Assembly: GCA_019314185.1 (NCBI GenBank)
Contig: JAFCZU010000123.1
Location: 1 to 8,301 of the forward strand
DNA: 8,301 nt
Reading direction: 5' to 3'
Origin: Deltaproteobacteria bacterium
GTDB taxonomy: Bacteria; Desulfobacterota; Desulfobacteria; Desulfobacterales; ETH-SRB1
Positions 1 to 5,822 of the stretch are shown here, piece by piece. The translations under genes were made by a program, and so were the position numbers. Position 1 is the first letter of the stretch; each line of letters opens with the position of its first letter. A model generated the notes under the pieces. It was not told the DNA's origin. It saw only the letters and a list, made by a program, of their open reading frames with translations, and searched no databases.

Positions 1-9
1 ATATTCAAC

Positions 10-15
10 CCTCCT
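10..15 (-). promoter_or_regulatory. Shine-Dalgarno of the next operon gene, which starts at or beyond the left edge
   Basis: On the minus strand this is a perfect AGGAGG. It is followed by seven bases and then AT at positions 2-1, so an ATG would be completed if the next base outside the window is G on the minus strand. It lies 40 bases downstream of the stop codon of the methyltransferase gene. This suggests the operon continues leftward with another co-transcribed gene. The start codon itself is outside the window, so its identity is unknown. Confidence 0.5.
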
Positions 16-55
16 GTTTTGATTATGAAGAAATTATATCACACTCTATACGACA

Positions 56-1039
56 TTACAAGCTTGACATGACACTAGCCCATTTGATGCTGATTTTTGG
101 GAAGTATCCTAAAAGTCGGTTAAGCGGTAAAAGCTGTGGTCTCCTCCCCCCAAAAAAATATGGGATAATTTGAGGTTCAAGTCCTGCTCCACGAATATTT
201 TCAATCTCTTGTTCAGGATACAGTAAGTCCTCATTAGGCAAAAAGGAATACTCAGGGTCAAAAGGTGCCTTTGTTGTTATGAAGGGCCTATACTCCCTTA
301 GTTTTCCAGTTTCCAAGAATTCCTTGCAGTTCTGAATAATTTCTTCTGGTCGCAAGTAACATGTGCCTTTTGTTAAATAATCCAAATAATCTATGGACTT
401 ATTTTTCGTGCGTAGCATTGGAAAATGATCGAGGATAAACAACTTTCGTGACTCATAGATTCTTCCACCAGGTTTTTCAGCTATCAACCACTTATATTTT
501 CGTTTGGTAACGATCCTATAGTTGGCGCCATTATTGCCGTCGGTTGCGAACATTATCCCGCCAGGCGAAAGCATACCTTCCACTTTTCTATAGAAGGTTT
601 TCCTATCCCATAGGTGACTCAACATTTCGTTGCAAAGCAGGAGATCCCCTTTTTGTTCTGGAGTAAACGCCAATATGTCGGAAACGAGCAATTCTATACG
701 CTCCATTGCTTTTGCGCTTTTACGCCATTGTTTTAGTGTTTCACGAAAGAAGCCTATACGTTCCGCGTCAATATCGACACCATACACCTTCCTTGCCCCA
801 AAAAGAGCAAGAAGCACACAATTCTGACCAAGCCCGCAACCAGCGTCTATGACGATTTTATCTCTAATATCAATTTGGCTTTCTGATAATATCATCTTGA
901 AAAAAGATACGCTTTTTGCTAAACTATCTCTGCTAAAAAAGCTATTTATCTGTTCTTTCCATCGATTATCAGGAATATCATACGATATGTTTTTTAATTT
1001 CAACATAGTATTACTGATAGTCTGCAAGTCACTGTTCAT
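56..1039 (-). CDS. Class I SAM-dependent methyltransferase
   Basis: A 327-residue protein predicted to transfer a methyl group from S-adenosylmethionine. The acceptor is unknown; the operon context suggests a sugar or polysaccharide precursor. The Rossmann-fold motif I is seen as IDAGCGLGQN near residues 64-73. The acidic strand-2 motif VYGVDID follows near 85-91, and an SDI motif near 120. A region resembling the post-motif loop (LLCNEMLSHLWD, then LSPGGIMFATDG) completes the fold. The last ~150 residues (with RIYESRKLFILDHFPM and many aromatic residues) are not a standard part of the fold and may bind the acceptor. I chose the start at 1039 because AGGAG (1046-1050) sits six bases before it; the upstream ATG at 1075 has no ribosome site and would add 12 unlikely residues. 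It follows the heparinase C-half by 84 bases. No signal peptide or membrane segment is seen, so it is probably cytoplasmic. Confidence 0.85.
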   Translation of the reverse strand: MNSDLQTISNTMLKLKNISYDIPDNRWKEQINSFFSRDSLAKSVSFFKMILSESQIDIRDKIVIDAGCGLGQNCVLLALFGARKVYGVDIDAERIGFFRETLKQWRKSAKAMERIELLVSDILAFTPEQKGDLLLCNEMLSHLWDRKTFYRKVEGMLSPGGIMFATDGNNGANYRIVTKRKYKWLIAEKPGGRIYESRKLFILDHFPMLRTKNKSIDYLDYLTKGTCYLRPEEIIQNCKEFLETGKLREYRPFITTKAPFDPEYSFLPNEDLLYPEQEIENIRGAGLEPQIIPYFFGGRRPQLLPLNRLLGYFPKISIKWASVMSSL

Positions 1040-1045
1040 AGCATA

Positions 1046-1050
1046 CTCCT
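1046..1050 (-). promoter_or_regulatory. Ribosome binding site deciding the methyltransferase start at 1039
   Basis: AGGAG on the minus strand with a six-base spacer to the ATG at 1039-1037. It is the strongest Shine-Dalgarno among the complete genes here and selects the internal ATG over the more upstream one at 1075. Confidence 0.75.
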
Positions 1051-1123
1051 TTGAATAGCTCGCTAAACAATACACGTTTGTCTTGAATAATCTTTAAACA
1101 TGACCGCATTTAGGGCTTTGAAC

Positions 1124-1870
1124 TCATGCTGAAGAAATAAGGTGAAATGAGTATGATGAATAATCCGAAACCATTCTTAGCCATTGAATAGTTTTGGCCT
1201 CTTCGCGCATGTTATAGCTTCGCGAAATCCAGTTTTTCACTATTTGAGGTGCAGTGTCAAAATCGGAAATCGTAAGCTCAAGACAAGTCTTTCCAATTTT
1301 CGAAATGGTAGCCTTGTTGTCTTCCACCCTGCAATCAAACCCCACATCCAGGTGCAAATACCATTCAAATGAATGTTCCCCGTCACCGATAAAGGTATCC
1401 GTAATTTCAACCTCGTTTTTTGTTTTGTTCAGTAGAAACTGTCGACGATGGGTGACAGCTTCGTTTAACCTGGTATAGCCCGTGTGCTCAGCCTCAAGTA
1501 GGTCCTGGTTATCCTCTGGCTCCCATCGCAGAACCCTGACTACGCCGTGCGGGTTGACCAAACCGAACATACTGTTGTGAATTTCGATCTGCTCCTTACC
1601 GTCAACAACTACAGTATTGTGGTATTTGGTGGAACGAAACAATCTGCGCATTTCCATATTGCCGGTGTAACAGTAAGTGCCTGGGTCAACAATAACAGGT
1701 TTTCCATCCACGCAAAGCTCAAAACTGAGCCAGTCATTGTGCTTGTGCGCGCCCACACCGTTGATACCTATGGGTTGGCAGGCAGCCAAGAGGTAGATGT
1801 GTTCTGACCGCATAACATAGATGCCGGCATCAGGAAAAGCGGTTGAATTCAAGAAACTTTTTTTTATCAT
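1124..1870 (-). CDS. C-terminal (beta-sandwich) half of a split heparinase II/III-family protein
   Basis: A 248-residue protein matching the C-terminal domain of heparinase II/III-like polysaccharide lyases. It begins just where that domain normally begins (FLNSTAFPDAGIYVMRS). The motif GAHKHNDWLSFEL (residues 40-52) corresponds to the family HxH-N/A-D signature that carries an active-site or metal-linked histidine. It is followed by VDPGTYCYTG (61-70) and FRSTKYHNTVVVDGKEQ (78-94), both typical of the family. It lacks the toroid domain with the catalytic Asn/His and Tyr, which is encoded separately at 2867-4093. The ATG overlaps the methyltransferase stop as ATGA, and I see no Shine-Dalgarno (the upstream bases read CAGAAACCCAA), so translation probably relies on reinitiation. 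The frame has no stops and the motifs are intact, so either the split is recent or the half is still under selection. Whether it folds or pairs with the N-half is unknown. It could equally be a pseudogene fragment. Confidence 0.8.
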   Translation of the reverse strand: MIKKSFLNSTAFPDAGIYVMRSEHIYLLAACQPIGINGVGAHKHNDWLSFELCVDGKPVIVDPGTYCYTGNMEMRRLFRSTKYHNTVVVDGKEQIEIHNSMFGLVNPHGVVRVLRWEPEDNQDLLEAEHTGYTRLNEAVTHRRQFLLNKTKNEVEITDTFIGDGEHSFEWYLHLDVGFDCRVEDNKATISKIGKTCLELTISDFDTAPQIVKNWISRSYNMREEAKTIQWLRMVSDYSSYSFHLISSA

Positions 1871-2880
1871 TTGGGTTTCTGGTAAACTATCTTTGCGGAA
1901 TCCCTGTGGTTCTGAGGTGTAAAAAGAAAAGAGACTGGAATCAGCAAACCGAAAACAAAATCAATTGTCCATGTTAATACATGGCTTTTTTCGATCCAGT
2001 TCGCCATTGCGCCAAGACTGAACAGAACCGCATCTTTACCTTTGTAAGCAAGGAGGTTCTTGTAACTTGTCACCGGTCTGAGATAGCCCTTATGAATGTC
2101 CGCAAGTTCAACAACGGGCAAAAAACCGGCTTTTCGAAATCGTTTAAAATTGGCATCCGGGAGTTCCAGACCGTAATGCCCATACTGCTCCACATAACAT
2201 TTTGAAAAGAGTGCGGGATGTTTTTTTGCCCGTTTGTAAACAATGCTTTCGGAATCGCACTCAATGCTGCTGAGCAGATATCCTCCTGGTTTCAACACCC
2301 GATATATTTCGCTGATAACGCGGGATTTTTGGTGCAAAGGGATATGCCCAAACACATGCGAGGTGTAAACACAGTCAAAAGAGGCATCAGAAAACGGCAA
2401 ATGTTCCCCATCGATCTGATAAACCCAGCTGTAAAGACTGCGCGCTTCGAGCAAGGATGACACTGAGAGATCTACGCCCGCAACATACCCATGTTCCGGC
2501 AAAATCGCTGCCCCCCCCCCGCAACCAAAGTCAAGAATCCAAGGGTGATCGTTCGAAATAATCTCTTTGAGCTGCTTTTGGAGAAAACGGGCTTCAAAGG
2601 CTCCAATGCTTATTGATCGGTACAGGGTCTTGAAGATTTTCTTAATTCCATTGTTTTGGCCAAGCGACCAGTCTTTGGTTTCGGTGAATTTACCTTCATA
2701 AAACTCATCTTCCGTGCCAAAACACAAGATTCCATTTTTCTCTGGAAAAGCCCTTCCGCATTTGCAGCAATGGGCTTTGTCATCCATATAATCCAAATCA
2801 GATTTACAAAAAGGACAGACCGCCGTCGCACCGTCAATGTTGCTGCTTAAGTCCATTAGTTTTTTCTTATAACTGTCCAT
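1867..2880 (-). CDS. SAM methyltransferase with N-terminal zinc ribbon, inserted between two heparinase halves
   Basis: A 337-residue class I methyltransferase. Residues 22-41 hold four cysteines in CPFC and CCKC(G) spacing (C22, C25, C38, C41), a Trm112-like zinc ribbon common in this type of methyltransferase. Motif I is ILDFGCGGGA (115-124), VDLS (136-139) follows, then LPFSDASFDCVYTSHVFGHI (161-180) and EIYRVLKPGGYLLSS (191-205), as in the Methyltransf_11 group. A hydrophobic stretch near 301-321 could touch or cross the membrane. The start at 2880 is preferred because GGAG (2890-2893) lies nine bases upstream; a longer frame from 2925 would only read the heparinase coding region out of frame. 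The gene overlaps the upstream N-half by 14 bases and the downstream C-half by ATGA. A G10 run encodes the glycine loop, making the gene prone to frameshift. The substrate is not evident; a sugar or lipid-linked glycan is an inference from context. Confidence 0.85.
   Translation of the reverse strand: MDSYKKKLMDLSSNIDGATAVCPFCKSDLDYMDDKAHCCKCGRAFPEKNGILCFGTEDEFYEGKFTETKDWSLGQNNGIKKIFKTLYRSISIGAFEARFLQKQLKEIISNDHPWILDFGCGGGAAILPEHGYVAGVDLSVSSLLEARSLYSWVYQIDGEHLPFSDASFDCVYTSHVFGHIPLHQKSRVISEIYRVLKPGGYLLSSIECDSESIVYKRAKKHPALFSKCYVEQYGHYGLELPDANFKRFRKAGFLPVVELADIHKGYLRPVTSYKNLLAYKGKDAVLFSLGAMANWIEKSHVLTWTIDFVFGLLIPVSFLFTPQNHRDSAKIVYQKPK
2511..2520 (-). repeat. G10 homopolymer in the methyltransferase SAM-binding loop
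   Basis: Ten C residues on the plus strand, so ten G on the coding strand. They encode Gly121-Gly122-Gly123 and the first base of Ala124, directly after Cys120 in motif I. Losing one G gives a TAG about 16 codons later; gaining one G gives a TGA a little over 40 codons later, so either change truncates the enzyme. Runs of this kind drive phase variation in surface-glycan genes of other bacteria; that it does so here is an inference. Confidence 0.9.
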
Positions 2881-4093
2881 ATTGTTCAACTCCATCTTCA
2901 TCAAAAAGCCAGAAAATTTCCTCATGCGCCCTGCCAGCCATTAATTTGAAATCCGAACGTTTAAAAAGCACAGCCCCAAATGAAAGCAGATAGCGGAAAT
3001 CCCATCTGTCCCAATCATAGTAATCAGCGAGGATAAAAAACCGCCCGTCGTCGGAGTCGCCAATCATAGGCATTCTGCCATCTGGCCGCATGCAGTACAT
3101 AACAAACTCAAACATTTTCTCAAGACGCTGCCAGAAGGGTGCAGGGAAAACAATGTCATTCCTTTTGCAGAGAATTGCGGAATAGGTGAACAGTTCCATA
3201 ACCAGGCGATGGTATGCGGTTGAGTTTTCAAAGCTAACCCCATCGGGATAAACCATTTCATCCATACACCGGATCAGTTCTTTAACTCCGAATCTCTTCC
3301 ACCTCTTTGCGTCTTTAAATTGCGGAAACATAATTCCGATAAACAGCAGTCCCACTATGTCAGAGAGGTAATGATTCGTCCGGATGCCGCTTTTGTCTTC
3401 AAGATTGTGCTCAATATACCAGCCGTGTTGCCAGATGCTTTTTAAAAACTTCTTGTCAAATTCATCCGTCCAGGCAGAATTGCCCCTAAGCGCCCACCAA
3501 GCCCATATCCAGTTGCAGGCACGGATGGCCACCTCCATGGCACATGTCCAATTTAGACCATAACAAAAGGGGTTGGCTTCTATCCAGTGGGAGATTTGCC
3601 TGACGGTTTCCTTAATATATTTTTCATCACCGGATATATAATATCCCTTTATGAGGAAGGGTAAATGCTGGAATCTGGATAATTCCCATGGCATCTTACA
3701 GTCTGTATTGTCTGAAGAATTAGAAACCGGATAAAGACGTCTGTAATATTTTCTGTCCCATTCAAAGTTGCTTTTCGGGTCAAGATGCCAGTTTATCTCA
3801 CAACCATCATAGTCTAAATCATAGCCAAGAATGCTGAATTTCCGGTGTAATATTTTTGCGCTTTCATCCAGCAGATCAACATTTTTTTCGGAGTTGTCGC
3901 CGAGCATGTTTTTTAACTCCGAAAGGTTTACAAACCAGTTGGCTGTTGTTACATGCTTATCGATTTCAAATGAGCGCTTGTACTTCAGGTCATGTAGCTT
4001 TGGGGTCTTATAAAATACGAATGCGGAAAGAGACCTGAGAAAACCCTCGAATTTTGTCCTGTATCCTTTGCCTCGCAGGGAAAAAAGCTTCAT
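2867..4093 (-). CDS. N-terminal (alpha/alpha-toroid) half of a split heparinase II/III-family protein
   Basis: A 408-residue protein matching the N-terminal domain of heparinase II/III-like enzymes found in EPS and capsule loci. These cleave, or are presumed to modify, uronate-containing polysaccharides. Visible family motifs are INWHLDP (100-106), WELSRFQHL (136-144), WTCAMEVAIRACNW (182-195), TNHYLSD (239-245, the usual Asn-His pair), SFENSTAYHRLVMELF (287-302, with the presumed catalytic Tyr294 and the following His-Arg) and GDSDDGR (345-351). It ends at EEIFWLFDEDGVEQYGQL, where intact homologues have the linker into the beta-sandwich domain. That domain is encoded separately at 1124-1870; 408 plus 248 residues equals a normal single-chain length. 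No clear signal peptide is seen. The start overlaps the stop of the upstream remnant as ATGA, with GGTGAG close before it. Alone it probably lacks part of the active site. Confidence 0.85.
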   Translation of the reverse strand: MKLFSLRGKGYRTKFEGFLRSLSAFVFYKTPKLHDLKYKRSFEIDKHVTTANWFVNLSELKNMLGDNSEKNVDLLDESAKILHRKFSILGYDLDYDGCEINWHLDPKSNFEWDRKYYRRLYPVSNSSDNTDCKMPWELSRFQHLPFLIKGYYISGDEKYIKETVRQISHWIEANPFCYGLNWTCAMEVAIRACNWIWAWWALRGNSAWTDEFDKKFLKSIWQHGWYIEHNLEDKSGIRTNHYLSDIVGLLFIGIMFPQFKDAKRWKRFGVKELIRCMDEMVYPDGVSFENSTAYHRLVMELFTYSAILCKRNDIVFPAPFWQRLEKMFEFVMYCMRPDGRMPMIGDSDDGRFFILADYYDWDRWDFRYLLSFGAVLFKRSDFKLMAGRAHEEIFWLFDEDGVEQYGQL

Positions 4094-4308
4094 AGCTCAC
4101 CAATTTCACAGTCTCTGATTCGGTAGCTGTCATCCCCGGAAAACACAGCAAATGTTTCGATGAGATAACCCGTTGTTTCAGGATATGGCGGCTCCCATCC
4201 ATTGCGAAAAGAATATCATGCCGCCACACCTCCGCACTCTGTTATGTCCTGTGCTCTGCAAAGCCAGAACATAACCGTTGATAAAGCTGCCTCCCTTCCC
4301 AAAGGCTC
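4090..4308 (-). pseudogene. N-terminal remnant of an alpha/alpha-toroid (squalene-cyclase-like) polysaccharide-locus protein
   Basis: The minus strand, read from 4308, gives about 30 codons ending WLCRAQDITECGGVAA. An in-frame TGA follows at 4218-4216, then 41 codons with YSFRN and GWEPPYPETTGYLIETF, and a final stop overlapping the heparinase start (ATGA). The pattern of an AQD motif, a GGV motif, then GW-P-YPETTGY is, from memory, the N-terminal signature of toroid proteins in EPS clusters. These are often labelled terpene cyclase/mutase-like or, misleadingly, delta-aminolevulinic acid dehydratase. The TGA replaces the position usually occupied by glycine, which fits a GGA-to-TGA mutation. 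Another stop (TAA, 4311-4309) lies just upstream, and everything after the first ~70 residues is missing. This looks like a deletion-plus-point-mutation relic, unlikely to make a product. The exact 5' limit is uncertain. Confidence 0.6.
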
Positions 4309-4402
4309 TTAGCTTGAAAAACTTAGGGCACACAGTTTAGAAATGTTGCCGATTTTATAAAGGTTATGATTCCTAACATCTTTAAAAGGCTGTATTATAA
4401 GT
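4309..4402. other. Spacer after the flippase gene with no gene recognised
   Basis: AT-rich spacer between the flippase stop and the recognisable part of the toroid remnant. The remnant frame can be extended through it only across a stop codon (KIGNISKLCALSFSS, then TAA), so it may hold more of the decayed 5' end. I see no hairpin terminator, convincing promoter or intact gene here. Confidence 0.45.
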
Positions 4403-5731
4403 TTAAGCCGTCTTTGTTGCATAGAGTACCCTGTAAACATTGAAAGTAAAATAGCTGTTCAAAACCAAGTGTGACAAAACCTGGATCACGGCCGCACCCA
4501 TCCCGCCGTAAAGCGGCGTAAAAATCAGGTTGCCGATGACATTTATTGTTATAAAAATTAACCCGCCCAAGGCAATGAGTTTGAACTTATCCAATGCAAA
4601 AAGGATGTTTACAGGTGGCGATAGGAAGGTGCTTGTTGCAGTGCCGAAAATCAATATCTGCAACATGGTGCATGCCCCTGAATAGCGTGCCCCGGCAAAC
4701 AAATCAACAAATATCCCAAGTAACGGAATGCTGACAAGGTAACAAACCGACACCCCTGCTGTCGCCTTTAATGTCTTTTCAAATGATCTTCTAAGAGCGG
4801 TCTTTTCAGTAATACCTGAAAAAGTCGGAAGCAGAACCGTTTTAATCGACATCATCAGCATCAGAGAAAGTCCGTATATCTTGTAGGCAAAGCCGTAAAG
4901 CCCGACCTCATGGAGGGAAAAATACCGCGACAGTATTATCATGTGAAACTGACCGGCAAACCAGAGGCAGAGCGTGTAGCAAAGGAGCCAGCCATAATTG
5001 ACGCCCATTGAAGAAAAGAAATTTGGAAAGTGCTCCTTCCGCCCTTTAATAAAGCCGTCTTTTAGTATAGCGAACGCTACTATGGAAATGGCCAGCGGCA
5101 ATACTACATAGACGATTGAAATAACGCGGATGTTGAACTGACTTGCCAGCAGGAGCAGAAGAATAATGCCCAAATAACAGAGAGAATGGGTAACAGTAAA
5201 AAGCGCATTCATCTTAAACCTCAAAAAGGCCTGAAAGATCGCGCTTCTGTAGTTAAAAAGGATATTACCGATCACCCCTATACTGCACAGGCGGAGGTAG
5301 AATAAGAGTTCGGGCTTATGGAAAAGCCTTTTGGAGAGGAAGTCGGCCCCGAAATAGAGTCCAATGGCCAATACAATTCCGTAAATGACTTCAATCTTGA
5401 GAACAACCCAGGCAATATGCCATGCCTTGGCGGGCTCTTTCTTATGAACTGCCACAGACTTGACCATTGACCAGTTGAATCCTGTAGTGATGAGTCCTGC
5501 AGAGACGCCCGCCACCATGTCCAGGATCGAAAAAATGCCATACTCAGAAGGCGTCAGATGGCGGACCAGTATCCATGTGATGACGAATCCAACGGCCTTT
5601 GCCAAGACGTTCCCGCCGAAAACAGTGGATACATTTTTGAAAAGGTGGCTACGGACCACGCCGTTCAATTTTGTTTTTGTCTGGACACATAGGCCTTCTA
5701 ATCCGACCAGAATGTTCAATAGCGTATCCAT
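4403..5731 (-). CDS. Oligosaccharide flippase family protein (Wzx/MATE-like, polysaccharide biosynthesis)
   Basis: A 442-residue, strongly hydrophobic inner-membrane protein of the polysaccharide-synthesis/MVF superfamily, expected to flip lipid-linked oligosaccharide units across the cytoplasmic membrane. After a hydrophilic lead of about 30 residues comes the family opening NVSTVFGGNVLAKAVGFVIT and the RHLTPSEYGIFSIL signature (57-70). Around a dozen hydrophobic segments follow, among them IEVIYGIVLAIGLYFGA, LGIILLLLLASQF, VVLPLAISIVAFAIL and the terminal VIGNLIFTPLYGGMGAAVIQ. Length is normal for the family. The start at 5731 lacks an obvious Shine-Dalgarno, so a start further inside the lead is possible. 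It sits 91 bases after the oxidoreductase gene, with an asparagine-synthase-like start between them. The substrate specificity cannot be read from sequence. Confidence 0.88.
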   Translation of the reverse strand: MDTLLNILVGLEGLCVQTKTKLNGVVRSHLFKNVSTVFGGNVLAKAVGFVITWILVRHLTPSEYGIFSILDMVAGVSAGLITTGFNWSMVKSVAVHKKEPAKAWHIAWVVLKIEVIYGIVLAIGLYFGADFLSKRLFHKPELLFYLRLCSIGVIGNILFNYRSAIFQAFLRFKMNALFTVTHSLCYLGIILLLLLASQFNIRVISIVYVVLPLAISIVAFAILKDGFIKGRKEHFPNFFSSMGVNYGWLLCYTLCLWFAGQFHMIILSRYFSLHEVGLYGFAYKIYGLSLMLMMSIKTVLLPTFSGITEKTALRRSFEKTLKATAGVSVCYLVSIPLLGIFVDLFAGARYSGACTMLQILIFGTATSTFLSPPVNILFALDKFKLIALGGLIFITINVIGNLIFTPLYGGMGAAVIQVLSHLVLNSYFTFNVYRVLYATKTA

Positions 5732-5741
5732 TACACTATAT

Positions 5742-5819
5742 TTACGGCTTGCATGTCTCCGTCACCCCGTATGTGGTACCAGTGATAAAATTGACAATTA
5801 TACCCGCAATGCCGTACAT
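5742..5819 (-). pseudogene. Possible orphan 5' end of an asparagine synthase (glutamine-hydrolysing) gene
   Basis: A 25-codon frame begins MYGIAGIIVNF and stops at TAA (5744-5742). Glutamine-dependent asparagine synthases start MCGIAGI..NF, with Cys2 as the glutaminase nucleophile. Here codon 2 is TAC rather than TGC, so the nucleophile would be Tyr. An AGAGG site (5828-5832) lies eight bases upstream, inside the end of the oxidoreductase gene, in the position expected for a coupled operon gene. Such synthases are frequent in EPS clusters beside heparinase-like and toroid proteins. The match covers only about ten residues, so chance resemblance is not excluded. If real, it is a dead remnant left by a deletion. 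Confidence 0.42.
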
Positions 5820-5822
5820 ACA

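Noticed and set aside
146..158. C6 followed by A7 (plus strand) in the first methyltransferase as a slippage site
   Set aside because: Both runs are short and near the end of the gene; such runs are common by chance and there is no other sign of variation.
2881..2925. Longer methyltransferase start adding 15 residues
   Set aside because: The extra codons only read the conserved heparinase C-terminal linker out of frame. The ATG at 2880 has GGAG at suitable spacing.
4216..4218. In-frame TGA in the toroid relic read as selenocysteine
   Set aside because: The position normally holds glycine, the rest of the gene is missing, and another stop lies just upstream. A decayed gene explains this better than recoding, and I saw no convincing SECIS-like hairpin.
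4008..4229. 73-codon minus-strand frame overlapping the heparinase start
   Set aside because: It is out of frame with both the heparinase and the toroid relic and has no recognisable motif. The relic frame explains the same bases better.
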